Assembly (NCBI RefSeq): GCF_001529295.1
Contig: NZ_LLWK01000035.1
Location: forward strand, 124,001 to 188,000
Length of the DNA: 64,000 nt
Reading direction: 5' to 3'
Source: Flavobacterium sp. TAB 87
Lineage (GTDB): Bacteria > Bacteroidota > Bacteroidia > Flavobacteriales > Flavobacteriaceae
The notes beneath the pieces were generated by a model. It had not been told where the DNA came from. It saw only the letters and a program-made list of their open reading frames with translations, and did no database searches. Below are positions 45,873 to 54,719 of the stretch, one piece after another. A program made the translations under genes and the position numbers. Positions within the stretch are counted from its first letter, which is position 1; the number at the start of each line of letters is the position of its first letter.

Positions 45873-45955
45873 AAGCTATTCCTGCTGTCCACTGTATCTT
45901 TTGTGCCTTAAAGAAAGACACAAAAGGATGCCGCTCCCATGAGGGCTAGGGCACC
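45873..45955. repeat. intergenic palindromic repeat, REP-like
   Basis: TTCCTGCTGTCCACTGTATC is followed by CTTTTGTG, a short spacer, CACAAAAGGAT, then GCCGCTCCCATGAGGGCTAG. The central stem pairs ATCTTTTGTG with CACAAAAGGAT. I recall the same order (GGACAGCAGG...GGGAGCGGCATCC) as a dispersed intergenic element in flavobacterial genomes. It is related to the element at 18153-18267 in having CTATCC/GGATG-like flanks on a variable stem. Confidence 0.55.
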
Positions 45956-46003
45956 AATTTTCATAGGAACTATTTTTCTAAAAATCATTTAATAAAAACC
46001 ATC

Positions 46004-47389
46004 ATGAACTACAGAATAGAAAAAGATACCATGGGCGACGTACAAGTCCCAGCCGATAAATATTGGGGCGCGCAAACCGAACGCTCTCGAAACAATTTTA
46101 AAATAGGACCATCGGCATCCATGCCCAAAAAAATCATAGCAGGTTTTGCCATTCTCAAAAAAGCAGCAGCCTACACCAATTGTGATTTGGATGTTTTATC
46201 AGCCGAAAAACGAGATGCAATAGCCGAAGTTTGCGACGAAATTCTAGCAGGACAACTCGACGATCAATTTCCTTTGGTCATTTGGCAAACCGGTTCGGGA
46301 ACGCAAAGCAATATGAATGTCAACGAAGTAGTTGCCAATCGTGCACAAGTCTTAAAAGGATTCAAAATTGGCGAAGGCGAACCCTTTATCAAAGCCAATG
46401 ACGATGTGAACAAATCACAATCGTCCAACGATACTTTTCCGACAGCCATGCACATTGCAGCCTATCAATCACTTGTCGAACATACGATTCCTGCCGCCGA
46501 ACAATTACGAGATACGTTGCATTCAAAAGCAATAGCGTACAAAGACATTGTCAAAATTGGCCGCACGCATTTAATGGATGCAACGCCAATAACTTTAGGA
46601 CAAGAACTTTCTGGATACGCGGCACAACTGACTCACGGCATAAAAGCCATAAAAAATACTTTACCCCATTTATCCGAAATTGCTTTGGGCGGAACCGCCG
46701 TTGGTACTGGTTTAAATACACCCAAAGGCTATGCAGTAAAAGTAGCCGAGTACATTGCTACATTTACCAATCATCCTTTTATAACTGCCGAAAATAAATT
46801 TGAAGCATTAGCCGCCCACGATGCAATTGTAGAATCGCACGGTGCCTTAAAACAATTGGCGGTCTCGCTTAACAAAATTGCCAATGATATTCGAATGTTA
46901 GCGTCTGGACCAAGATCTGGAATTGGAGAGCTTCACATTCCCGAAAATGAACCTGGATCTTCCATCATGCCCGGCAAAGTAAATCCCACGCAATGTGAAG
47001 CTTTAACTATGGTTTGTGCGCAGGTAATAGGCAACGATATGGCAATAACGGTTGGCGGAATGCAAGGACAATACGAACTCAATGTTTTTAAGCCCGTTAT
47101 GGCAGCCAATTTTTTACAGTCGGCAGAATTGTTAGCCGATGCCTGCAACTCTTTCAACGAGCATTGCGCCAGCGGCATCGAACCGAATGAAAAACGAATT
47201 AAAGAATTGGTATCCAATTCTTTAATGTTAGTTACCGCCTTAAACACAAAAATTGGCTATTACAAATCGGCCGAAATAGCACAAACCGCTCACAAAAATG
47301 GAACCACGCTAAAAGAAGAAGCCGTTCGCTTGGGTTATGTAACAACAGAACAATTTGACGAATGGGTAAAACCCGAAGATATGGTTTAG
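46004..47389 (+). CDS. fumC: fumarate hydratase class II
   Basis: A 461-residue TCA-cycle enzyme (fumarate to malate) of the aspartase/fumarase superfamily. It shows [21 protein letters not shown] at the start, [20 protein letters not shown] (about 95-115) and [12 protein letters not shown]. The TH-(L/M)-D block is [16 protein letters not shown] with the catalytic His. The catalytic Ser loop is [18 protein letters not shown] (about 316-333). Length is normal for tetrameric FumC, oxygen-stable without Fe-S. It is monocistronic, with a 28-bp perfect hairpin after its stop. Confidence 0.97.
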   Translation: MNYRIEKDTMGDVQVPADKYWGAQTERSRNNFKIGPSASMPKKIIAGFAILKKAAAYTNCDLDVLSAEKRDAIAEVCDEILAGQLDDQFPLVIWQTGSGTQSNMNVNEVVANRAQVLKGFKIGEGEPFIKANDDVNKSQSSNDTFPTAMHIAAYQSLVEHTIPAAEQLRDTLHSKAIAYKDIVKIGRTHLMDATPITLGQELSGYAAQLTHGIKAIKNTLPHLSEIALGGTAVGTGLNTPKGYAVKVAEYIATFTNHPFITAENKFEALAAHDAIVESHGALKQLAVSLNKIANDIRMLASGPRSGIGELHIPENEPGSSIMPGKVNPTQCEALTMVCAQVIGNDMAITVGGMQGQYELNVFKPVMAANFLQSAELLADACNSFNEHCASGIEPNEKRIKELVSNSLMLVTALNTKIGYYKSAEIAQTAHKNGTTLKEEAVRLGYVTTEQFDEWVKPEDMV

Positions 47390-47421
47390 AAACACCTTCT
47401 CTAAAAATGAACTACAACAAT

Positions 47422-47449
47422 CCTGCAAGGTTTTTTTAAACCTTGCAGG
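47422..47449. repeat. perfect 12-bp-arm hairpin after fumC, recurrent repeat motif
   Basis: CCTGCAAGGTTT-TTTT-AAACCTTGCAGG is perfectly paired. From memory, (A)CCT(G/A)CAAGGTTTT...AAAACCTTG(C/T)AGG repeats are dispersed in Flavobacterium genomes. It may act as the fumC terminator, though the T-run is inside the loop. The rest of the 403-bp gap to 47792 shows nothing else. Confidence 0.5.
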
Positions 47450-47792
47450 TATTACATTTATAGATAAAATAAAAAATCTTTAATTTTTAATCCACGAGAA
47501 CTAATTTATAACGTAGATTAAGCCGACTAAAAGATTGAATAAATAAGTTTTCTAACAACAGTGCAAGCATTTTTAGACTTGTTCGTATTTCAGTTTTAGA
47601 GATAAGCTAAACTAGTTTTAAGTATGCTAAGATAATTCTGTGAAATTTGCTAGAACTGCGTAACATTATTTTTCTCAATCTATATTTTATACGCACAAGA
47701 TTAAAAAAAACCTAGCAAGAAATAGAAAAGTTTACTGCTCTAAACTTTGAAGCTTTATCCCTCTGAAACTTTAAAGCTTTAAGCCAATACTC

Positions 47793-48824
47793 TTAAAAAA
47801 CTTTCCGTAGCGAAGAATTACGAATTAAAAACTCCGCTTCCAGAATAATTTTATTCAGCGTTACTTTTTTCTCTGGAAAATTAATTCGATCCAAAAAAGC
47901 CAAAGCAGCTTGTTTCCCTATTTCGGCGCTGAACTGATTAATAGTCGAAATAGAAGGCCTCATAATCGAACTGAAAGGCTCGTTGCCAAAACCAACCAAT
48001 GCTATTTCTTCTGGCACTTTTATTCCATTCTCTAACAAAACTTGCAAGGCGCCTAAAGCCGCATTATCGCTGGCAGCATAAACAGCATCTGGCCTATTGT
48101 CTCTCTTCAATAAATCGGTCATTATGCGTCTACCATCTTCAATTTGTAAATTACTTTCAATAATTAAATCGGGTTCAAAAGACAAATTAAATTTTTGCAG
48201 TGCGTCCTTAAAACCTCTAATTCTATTGTTATAAATTCGGGTGTGACTGGGGCCAGTTATATGCGAAATTTGCTTGTATCCTTGTTTTACTAAATGTTCG
48301 ATGATCATATAACTGCAGTGATAATCATCAATACCAACATAATCTACCTCCAAATCATTTTCTCCACGATCAAAAAGTACTAATGGGACACCATTTTCTT
48401 TTATCTTTTCATAATAACTAAAATCTACAGTTTCATTAGCTATTGAAGCTATGATACCGTCAACTTGAATATTGAGCAGCGCATCAATACTTTTACATTC
48501 TTTATCATACGATTCATTGGTTTGCGCCATAATTACATTATAACCACTCAAATTTAAAACGGCTTCGATGTTCTCGATAACCGATGCATAAAAATGAGTA
48601 TTAACGCGAGGTACAATTAAACCAACCAAGTTGCTTTTCCCTTTTCGTAACGCACTAGACAAATAATTGGGTTGATAATTAAGAGATACCACCGCTTCTT
48701 GAACTGCTAATTTTGTTTTATCGCTTATTCTTGGATGGTTGCTTAAGGCTTTAGAAACTGCAGAAGGAGTTATTCCTAACAAGTTTGCAATATCTTTTAT
48801 AGTTGTTTTCTTCTTTTTTTCCAA
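47793..48824 (-). CDS. LacI-family transcriptional regulator
   Basis: This 343-residue repressor has an N-terminal LacI helix-turn-helix (TIKDIANLLGITPSAVSKAL, 7-26, then NHPRISDKTKLAVQEAVVSLNYQPN) and hinge helix LSSALRKGKSNLVG. The periplasmic-binding-protein-like sensor spans about 62-340, with GIIASIANETVDF, GPSHTRIYNNRIRGFKDAL, RPDAVYAASDNAALGAL and VGFGNEPFSSIMRPSISTI. It is divergent from KDG kinase/aldolase, with a 32-bp palindrome directly upstream of its ATG. It therefore probably controls itself and that pair, with a hexuronate or keto-deoxy sugar as inducer (inference). Confidence 0.93.
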   Translation of the reverse strand: MEKKKKTTIKDIANLLGITPSAVSKALSNHPRISDKTKLAVQEAVVSLNYQPNYLSSALRKGKSNLVGLIVPRVNTHFYASVIENIEAVLNLSGYNVIMAQTNESYDKECKSIDALLNIQVDGIIASIANETVDFSYYEKIKENGVPLVLFDRGENDLEVDYVGIDDYHCSYMIIEHLVKQGYKQISHITGPSHTRIYNNRIRGFKDALQKFNLSFEPDLIIESNLQIEDGRRIMTDLLKRDNRPDAVYAASDNAALGALQVLLENGIKVPEEIALVGFGNEPFSSIMRPSISTINQFSAEIGKQAALAFLDRINFPEKKVTLNKIILEAEFLIRNSSLRKVF

Positions 48825-48831
48825 TTATTTT

Positions 48832-48863
48832 TTACATTTGTTCAATCGATGGAACAAATGTAA
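48832..48863. promoter_or_regulatory. 32-bp palindromic operator over the LacI/kdgK divergent promoter
   Basis: TTACATTTGTTC (48832-48843), AATCGATG, GAACAAATGTAA (48852-48863): 12-bp perfect arms. Each arm contains TACATTTG, a -7 promoter box, one on each strand. Binding of one dimer here would cover both -7 boxes. It ends 8 bp from the LacI ATG at 48824. Confidence 0.65.
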
Positions 48864-49002
48864 TTTCTTTTTTTTAAAAATTTAAGCAATTCAAAATAAA
48901 GTGATTACAGCATTGCAATTTAATTGAAGAGAATTAATAAATTCTTGCTTTTTTGAGACGATGTATCGACAAAGCCAAGTACAAATTTGAAATTGAAATA
49001 AA

Positions 49003-50025
49003 ATGAAAAAAATAGTCACATTTGGAGAAATATTACTCCGCCTTTCGACAGAAAGACATTTGCGATTTTCTCAGGCAGACTCCTTCAAGGCAACTTATGG
49101 TGGTGGCGAATTTAACGTGGCAGTTTCTTTGGCAAATTATGGAATGAACACCGAATATGTGACGCGAATTCCGGATAATGAAATTGGAAATTGTGCGATA
49201 AAAGAAATGCGAAAATTAAATGTGAGCCATAACAATGTATTATTAGAAGGGGATCGAATGGGAATTTATTTTCTCGAAACAGGAACGAGTACGCGTGCAA
49301 GTAATATCGTTTACGACCGTGCCAATAGTTCCATGGCCACGTTGCAAAAAGGAATGTTCGATTGGAAAACAATCTTAAAAGACGCCTATTGGTTTCATTG
49401 GAGCGGCATCACTCCCGCCCTATCTGAATCTACAGCAGAAGCCTGTTTGGAAGCAATTGAGATAGCACATGAGATGGGAATTACCATTTCAACCGACTTA
49501 AATTACCGCTCTAAATTATGGAAATACGGTAAAAATCCCAATGAAATAATGCCGAAAATGCTACAATATAGTACTGTAATTCTCGGTGATCTTACTACCG
49601 CTAATTTTATGTTAGGTTTGCCCGATGTAAATCCAGATTATACAAATTTAGACTCTTTACCTCAATTATATCAAGCTCTTTTTGTGCATTGTCCTAACTT
49701 AAAATACGCAGCGACTACATTGCGTTATTCCTTGAGCGCTTCGCACCAGCGCATTGGTGGTATTTTATACGATGGAAAAAAACTATACAATGCCGAGGCC
49801 CAAGAGGTAACTCCGGTAGTTGATCGCGTAGGCAGCGGCGATGCTTTTATGGGTGGATTAATTTATGGATTGAATGAAAAACCACTAAACGAGCAACGCG
49901 CACTAAATTTTGCGGTGGCAGCTTGTTGCTTGAAACATACTATTTCGGGAGATTATAATTTAGTGACCAAGGAGGAAATTGAAAAATTAATTGGAGGTGA
50001 TTTTTCAGGAAAAGTATCACGTTAA
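49003..50025 (+). CDS. kdgK: 2-keto-3-deoxygluconate kinase (PfkB family)
   Basis: A 340-residue ribokinase-fold sugar kinase that phosphorylates KDG to KDPG. The start MKKIVTFGEILLRLSTERHLRFSQ has the substrate motif, followed by the PfkB glycine block TYGGGEFNVAVSLANYG. The ATP/catalytic motif is DRVGSGDAFMGGLIYGL near residue 283 (Asp base in GDAF). The neighbouring aldolase (10 bp downstream) that splits KDPG supports the assignment over fructokinase. The operon is divergent from the LacI regulator. Confidence 0.9.
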   Translation: MKKIVTFGEILLRLSTERHLRFSQADSFKATYGGGEFNVAVSLANYGMNTEYVTRIPDNEIGNCAIKEMRKLNVSHNNVLLEGDRMGIYFLETGTSTRASNIVYDRANSSMATLQKGMFDWKTILKDAYWFHWSGITPALSESTAEACLEAIEIAHEMGITISTDLNYRSKLWKYGKNPNEIMPKMLQYSTVILGDLTTANFMLGLPDVNPDYTNLDSLPQLYQALFVHCPNLKYAATTLRYSLSASHQRIGGILYDGKKLYNAEAQEVTPVVDRVGSGDAFMGGLIYGLNEKPLNEQRALNFAVAACCLKHTISGDYNLVTKEEIEKLIGGDFSGKVSR

Positions 50026-50035
50026 AAAATAAAAA

Positions 50036-50701
50036 ATGGCACAATTTACACGAATAGAAGTAGCGCAAACAATGAAAGATAGCGGAATGATTCCGTTGTT
50101 TTACAGCAATGATATTGAATTAAGTAAAAACATTTTAAAAGCGTGTTACGATGGTGGCTCACGTTTAATGGAATTTACCTCGCGCGGTGATTTTGCGCAC
50201 GAAATATTTGGCGAATTAACGAAATATGCTATCAAAGAATTACCCGGAATGATTATGGGAGTTGGTTCTGTAACCGATGCTGCTGCGGCTTCTTTATATA
50301 TGCAATTAGGTGCTAACTTTATCGTGACACCTGTTTTAAGAGAAGACATTGCTATTGTATGCAATCGAAGAAAAGTATTGTGGTCGCCAGGATGCGGAAC
50401 CTTAACTGAAATTGCAAAAGCTGAGGAACTGGGTTGTGAAATTGTTAAACTTTTTCCGGGCGATTTATATGGTCCAGATTTTGTAAAAGGCATTAAAGGT
50501 CCACAACCATGGACATCAATTATGCCGACAGGCGGCGTAAATCCGACTGAAGAAAATTTGAAAGAGTGGTTCACTGCTGGTGTTACTTGCGTAGGTATGG
50601 GTTCGCAATTGATTACTAAAGAAATTATCGCTCAAAAAAATTACAGTGCATTGACTCAAAAAGTGAAAGAAGTTTATGATATTATTGCCAAGTTTAAATA
50701 A
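50036..50701 (+). CDS. eda: KDPG/4-hydroxy-2-oxoglutarate aldolase
   Basis: A 221-residue class I aldolase that cleaves 2-keto-3-deoxy-6-phosphogluconate to pyruvate and glyceraldehyde-3-P. The catalytic Glu is in SRLMEFTSRG (about 40-49), and the Schiff-base Lys is in CEIVKLFPGDLYGPDFVKGI. The phosphate site is MPTGGVNPTEEN and VGMGSQLI. Length and motifs match Eda-type trimers. It starts 10 bp after kdgK, so KDG is phosphorylated and cleaved by this pair as in uronate/Entner-Doudoroff routes. The uronate dehydrogenase/dehydratase steps are not in the window. Confidence 0.93.
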   Translation: MAQFTRIEVAQTMKDSGMIPLFYSNDIELSKNILKACYDGGSRLMEFTSRGDFAHEIFGELTKYAIKELPGMIMGVGSVTDAAAASLYMQLGANFIVTPVLREDIAIVCNRRKVLWSPGCGTLTEIAKAEELGCEIVKLFPGDLYGPDFVKGIKGPQPWTSIMPTGGVNPTEENLKEWFTAGVTCVGMGSQLITKEIIAQKNYSALTQKVKEVYDIIAKFK

Positions 50702-50722
50702 TTTATTAGTGAATTTGTAGTT

Positions 50723-50752
50723 AAAAATCCTCTTTATGAGGATTTTTTTTTG
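50723..50752 (+). terminator. hairpin terminator after eda
   Basis: AAAATCCTC-TTTAT-GAGGATTTT followed by a T-run, 22 bp after the stop. Confidence 0.85.
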
Positions 50753-50944
50753 TCTAAAAGCAGTGCAGTTAATACGCTGGAATAGAAAATCAATTAAAAC
50801 AAATAACCACAGATTAAAATGATTCTCACAGCTTATATTTTTTAAAAAATCTATTTATTCTTTTTAAATCAGCGGCGAAAGGTTTCTTTGCGCAACGATT
50901 TAGTAAACTATAACAACAATCTACAAAGAAATTTACGCATCATT

Positions 50945-50996
50945 TTGTCATTCTAAATAAATTGCTGACATTTGCGTCTGACATTAACGTCAGACG
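50945..50996 (+). promoter_or_regulatory. promoter and TetR operator of the efflux operon
   Basis: TTG (50945-50947), a 19-nt spacer and GACATTTG (50967-50974, one mismatch to consensus) are followed directly by CGTCTGAC-ATTAAC-GTCAGACG (50975-50996). The latter is a palindrome with 8-bp perfect arms covering the expected transcription start. The ATG of the TetR gene is at 51000, so autoregulation is likely. The leader would be only about 20 nt. Confidence 0.75.
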
Positions 50997-50999
50997 TTT

Positions 51000-51608
51000 A
51001 TGAAAACAAATACAAAATCGATTGAAGAGCAAATAAGTACAGCCGCGTTTTCTGTTTTTATAGAAAAAGGATACGAGCGCGCTAAAATGCAAGAGATTGC
51101 AGATGCCGCAGGAATTAGCAGAACGGTTTTGAATTATTATTTTCGAAGCAAACATATACTGTATCAAAAAATAGCCAAATCTATTATCAAACAAGCATTG
51201 CCAAATATGCTTAGTATTTTAAATAGCGATTTGAGCTTTAATGAAAAGATAAAAAGTTTCGTTGCTACTTACATCGATCTTGGTATAGAAAATCCTTTTA
51301 TTCCGCAGTTCGCTATTTCTGAAATGAACAATTTGGGTCCTGCTTTTTTTACCGAATTATTAGAAGGAAATGTGCCCAATATCGATCCATTTTTAAATCA
51401 CGTTAGAGCAGAGATAAAGGCTGGAAATATTGTAGACATTGACCCGATGCAGATCTACATACACACAATTTCTCTTTGTGCCTTTCCTTTTTTGGCCAAG
51501 CCTTTACTAATCTTTATTTCGCATGTCGAAGAACAAGAATTCCTAAGACTAATTGAAGAACGAAAAACAGAGGTTGTACGACTTTTATTAAACGGTTTAA
51601 AAAGATAA
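51000..51608 (+). CDS. TetR-family repressor of the efflux operon
   Basis: This 202-residue regulator has a TetR helix-turn-helix in residues about 5-55: SIEEQISTAAFSVFIEKGYERAKMQEIADAAGISRTVLNYYFRSKHILY is its span, with the canonical GISRTVLNYYFRSK recognition helix. The C-terminal ligand domain is helical with FAISEMNNLG and IDPMQIYIHTISL. It is preceded by its own promoter-operator palindrome and followed by the efflux genes (TolC 27 bp downstream). The layout equals E. coli CecR-YbhGFSR. The inducer would be a substrate of the pump, such as a drug or lipid-like compound; unknown. Confidence 0.93.
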   Translation: MKTNTKSIEEQISTAAFSVFIEKGYERAKMQEIADAAGISRTVLNYYFRSKHILYQKIAKSIIKQALPNMLSILNSDLSFNEKIKSFVATYIDLGIENPFIPQFAISEMNNLGPAFFTELLEGNVPNIDPFLNHVRAEIKAGNIVDIDPMQIYIHTISLCAFPFLAKPLLIFISHVEEQEFLRLIEERKTEVVRLLLNGLKR

Positions 51609-51634
51609 TATTTATTATTGAAGCACTTTCAATT

Positions 51635-52894
51635 ATGAGAAAAATAATAACAATTGTATTCCTTTTCAACCTTGCTTTTAACGCTACTGCACAGCAACTT
51701 GATTTACAAACCTGTCTGGCAAACGTCAATAAAAATTATCCTTTATTGAAACAAAAAGACATTGAAAAAGAAATTAATTCGATTGCCATAACCCGCAACA
51801 ATGCACAATGGTTGCCGCAAATTTCGGTAAAAGGGCAGGCTTCTTACCAATCTGATGTAACTTCTTTTAATTCGGGCGTAGCTGGTTGCGGAATGAATCC
51901 CATTAGCAAAGACCAATACAAAGCATATCTTGACATAAATCAGACGTTGTACGATGGCGGAATGACCAATATTAAAAACGACTTGCAAGAGTTGTCAATG
52001 CAGGTAAATACAAATGCAGTTGAAATTGAAATCAGGAAGATTCGACTTCAAACCCAAAAATTTTTCTTTACTGCATTGTTAGCACAAGAGAATGCAACTG
52101 TTTTAGAAACCAGTAAAGTAGAAATTAGCGAACGCATTAAAGTACAAGAAGCGGGACTGAAATTTGGCACAGTAAGGCAAAGTCAAATCGATATTTTGAA
52201 AGTGGAACTGCTAAAACTAGATCAAAATTTAATTCAGAATCACTACAATAAAAAAGCGGCTTTAGCAGTAATTTCATTATTTTCTGGACTTGAAATTAAT
52301 GACAGTACCAACTTAGAAACGCCTGCTGCAATAAATGCAATCGAAAACGATTTTTCAAAAAGATTAGAATTTAAAAATTATGAAATTCAGAAAAACAGTT
52401 TAAATAAAAAAGAACAGTTATCCGCAAATGGTACTTTACCAAAGCTCAGTTTATTTGGTCAAGGCGGTTACGGAAGACCAGGACTCAATATGCTCAATGA
52501 CGACTTTGACACTTTTTATATTGTGGGAGCGCGCGTCAATTGGGATATTTCTAGTTTTTATACCTTAAATAAAGATAAAAAAACAACTGAGTATGCGACA
52601 GAAAGCATTGAAGTGCAAAAAAAAGTATTGACGACAAACCTGCAAGCGCAAAAACTAAGTTTGGATGCGACTGTATCTCAATTAACTGAAATGATTGAAA
52701 AAGACAAGCAAATTGTTCTTTTAAGAAACAGCATTTCAAAAGTAGCTGCGGTAGAATTAGACAACGGAATTGCAACTGCTACAACTTATCTGATTGAGAA
52801 AAACGCAGAAACACAAGCCAAGCAAGCGCTTAAAATACATGAAGTTCAGCTGATTGCTAATCAATATGAAATTCAAAATTTAACTGGAAACTAA
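51635..52894 (+). CDS. TolC-family outer-membrane efflux channel
   Basis: A 419-residue protein with signal peptide MRKIITIVFLFNLAFNATA and then QQLDLQTCLANVNKNYPLLKQK, the classic OEP start. Two long OEP helical repeats are separated by membrane-strand segments (LSLFGQGGYGRPGL, RVNWDISSFYTL). The coiled-coil ends contain LLKLDQNL and SLDATVSQLTEMIEK. It is the outer-membrane duct for the ABC pump encoded downstream. It lies between the TetR and HlyD genes, with a gap of only 11 bp to the adaptor. Confidence 0.92.
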   Translation: MRKIITIVFLFNLAFNATAQQLDLQTCLANVNKNYPLLKQKDIEKEINSIAITRNNAQWLPQISVKGQASYQSDVTSFNSGVAGCGMNPISKDQYKAYLDINQTLYDGGMTNIKNDLQELSMQVNTNAVEIEIRKIRLQTQKFFFTALLAQENATVLETSKVEISERIKVQEAGLKFGTVRQSQIDILKVELLKLDQNLIQNHYNKKAALAVISLFSGLEINDSTNLETPAAINAIENDFSKRLEFKNYEIQKNSLNKKEQLSANGTLPKLSLFGQGGYGRPGLNMLNDDFDTFYIVGARVNWDISSFYTLNKDKKTTEYATESIEVQKKVLTTNLQAQKLSLDATVSQLTEMIEKDKQIVLLRNSISKVAAVELDNGIATATTYLIEKNAETQAKQALKIHEVQLIANQYEIQNLTGN

Positions 52895-52905
52895 ATCCAA
52901 ATGCA

Positions 52906-53796
52906 ATGAAAAAGTTATTTTCTCTTATTATACTTTTTGTTCTTGTAACGAGTTGCAAAAACAACGCGCCAGAATTTGACGCTTCGGGAACATTTGAGGC
53001 CGAAGAAACTATAATATCAGCGCAAGCGACTGGCGTTATCAAAGAATTACAGTTGGAAGAAGGACAAGAATTAAAAGTAAACCAATATATTGGGTTTATT
53101 GACAGCACACAATTGTACCTGAAAAAAGTACAACTTCAAAAGCAGATTTCCGCCTTATTAGAAAAAAAACCAAATATTAATGCGCAATTGGCAGCTTATA
53201 ACGAGCAGCTGAGAACTGCGGTATACGAAAAAAACAGGGTTGCCAATTTGTATGAAGCTGGCGCAGCAACTGCCAAGCAAGTAGATGACAGCAAGGCAAT
53301 AATTTCAGTTATTAACAAGCAAATTGAAGCCCAAAAATCGACTTTGAACATAACAAGAAGCGGTATGGATCAAGATGCAAACCCGCTGCGCATACAGATT
53401 GATCAACTGAATGACCAACTGGAAAAGTGCCAAATTATTAATGAAGTAAATGGTACCGTTTTGAGCAAATATACCGAGGTAAATGAAATGGCCACTCCTG
53501 GAAAACCGTTGTACAAAATAGCCGATCTATCCACCATTATCTTGCGCGTTTACATAACTGGCAACCAACTTCCTATCGTAAAATTGAATCAAGTAGTAAC
53601 GGTAAGCACGGACGATGGAAATGGTGGGTTTCATCAAACCGAAGGCAAAATTATTTGGATAAATGACAAGGCAGAGTTTACGCCAAAAACCATTCAGACC
53701 AAAAATGAAAGGGCGAATTTAGTTTATGCCATTAAGGTCAAAGTAAAAAATGACGGGCGCTATAAAATTGGTATGTACGGCGAAATTAAATTTTAA
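52906..53796 (+). CDS. HlyD/MFP-family periplasmic adaptor lipoprotein
   Basis: This 296-residue adaptor links the inner-membrane ABC pump to the TolC channel. Signal MKKLFSLIILFVLVTSC with lipobox Cys17. The lipoyl halves are FEAEETIISAQATGVIKELQLEEGQEL and NEVNGTVLSKYTEVNEMATPGKPL. A coiled-coil hairpin lies between them (about 70-165), and the beta-barrel domain follows (LSTIILRVYITGNQLPIVKLNQVVTV). This is the YbhG/YhiI type. The stop is 4 bp before the next ATG (53801). Confidence 0.92.
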   Translation: MKKLFSLIILFVLVTSCKNNAPEFDASGTFEAEETIISAQATGVIKELQLEEGQELKVNQYIGFIDSTQLYLKKVQLQKQISALLEKKPNINAQLAAYNEQLRTAVYEKNRVANLYEAGAATAKQVDDSKAIISVINKQIEAQKSTLNITRSGMDQDANPLRIQIDQLNDQLEKCQIINEVNGTVLSKYTEVNEMATPGKPLYKIADLSTIILRVYITGNQLPIVKLNQVVTVSTDDGNGGFHQTEGKIIWINDKAEFTPKTIQTKNERANLVYAIKVKVKNDGRYKIGMYGEIKF

Positions 53797-53800
53797 TCCC

Positions 53801-54718
53801 ATGGATGATGTAATTGTAAATGGCATTACAAAAACGTACAACAAGCAAACGGTTCTAGCGGTTGATTCGGTTTCTTTTTCTGTAAAAAAGGGAGAGCTTT
53901 TTGGACTCATTGGTCCAGATGGTGCTGGCAAAACAAGCATTTTTAGAATCTTAACAACTTTATTACTTCCAGATCAAGGATCAGCAACGATCAATGGATT
54001 AGATACTACTGCAGATTACAAAGAAGTTAGAAAAAGAGTCGGTTACATGCCAGGGAAATTCTCCTTGTATCAAGATCTCACCGTCGAGGAGAATTTAAAA
54101 TTTTTTGCTACTATTTTCAATACTTCAATTGAAGAAAATTATGATCTAATTGAAGAAATATACGGTCAAATAGCACCTTTCAAACACCGACGGGCCGGCA
54201 ATTTATCAGGCGGAATGAAGCAAAAATTAGCCTTGTGTTGCGCTTTAATTCATAAGCCAACTGTTTTATTTCTGGATGAACCAACCACCGGTGTTGATGC
54301 AGTTTCAAGGAAGGAATTCTGGGAAATGTTGCAACGTTTGAAGCAGCAAGGAATTACCATATTGGTGTCGACGCCTTACATGGACGAAGCGACATTATGC
54401 GACCGAATTGCATTGCTACAATCTGGAAAAATAATGTCGATTGACACGCCCAATACTATTATTAAACAATTTTATGAAAAAATATTTGCCGTAAAAGGTT
54501 CTCAAATGAGTGCTTTGTTAAAAGAGTTAAAGGCACACGAAATAGTTCTAAGTTGCTATTCGTTTGGTGAATTTCATCATGTTATTTTTAAGAATGAAGC
54601 GCTAAATAATGTTGAAATATTAAGGCAGCATTTAGAAAGAAGTGATTACAATTCAATTGAAATAAAACAAATTGAACCAACTATCGAAGATTGTTTCATC
54701 AAACTAATGCAAGCGTAA
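53801..54718 (+). CDS. ABC transporter ATPase, first of a pair
   Basis: This 305-residue cytosolic ATPase is started at ATG 53801 (MDDVIVNGITKTYNKQ); an upstream ATG at 53750 overlaps the adaptor gene and is rejected. Motifs: Walker A GPDGAGKTS, Q-loop region GYMPGKFSLYQDLTVEENL, signature LSGGMKQKL, Walker B LFLDEPTTGVDAVS, and switch His-equivalent region VSTPYMDEATLCDRI. The His position is Pro/Tyr here (STPYMDE) instead of the usual THYMDE. The two ATPases correspond to the two halves of E. coli YbhF, split into two genes. Confidence 0.92.
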   Translation: MDDVIVNGITKTYNKQTVLAVDSVSFSVKKGELFGLIGPDGAGKTSIFRILTTLLLPDQGSATINGLDTTADYKEVRKRVGYMPGKFSLYQDLTVEENLKFFATIFNTSIEENYDLIEEIYGQIAPFKHRRAGNLSGGMKQKLALCCALIHKPTVLFLDEPTTGVDAVSRKEFWEMLQRLKQQGITILVSTPYMDEATLCDRIALLQSGKIMSIDTPNTIIKQFYEKIFAVKGSQMSALLKELKAHEIVLSCYSFGEFHHVIFKNEALNNVEILRQHLERSDYNSIEIKQIEPTIEDCFIKLMQA

Positions 54719-54719
54719 A

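Noticed and set aside
53750..53800. Upstream start of the first ABC ATPase
   Set aside because: It overlaps the end of the adaptor gene, and the ATPase homology begins at the ATG at 53801.
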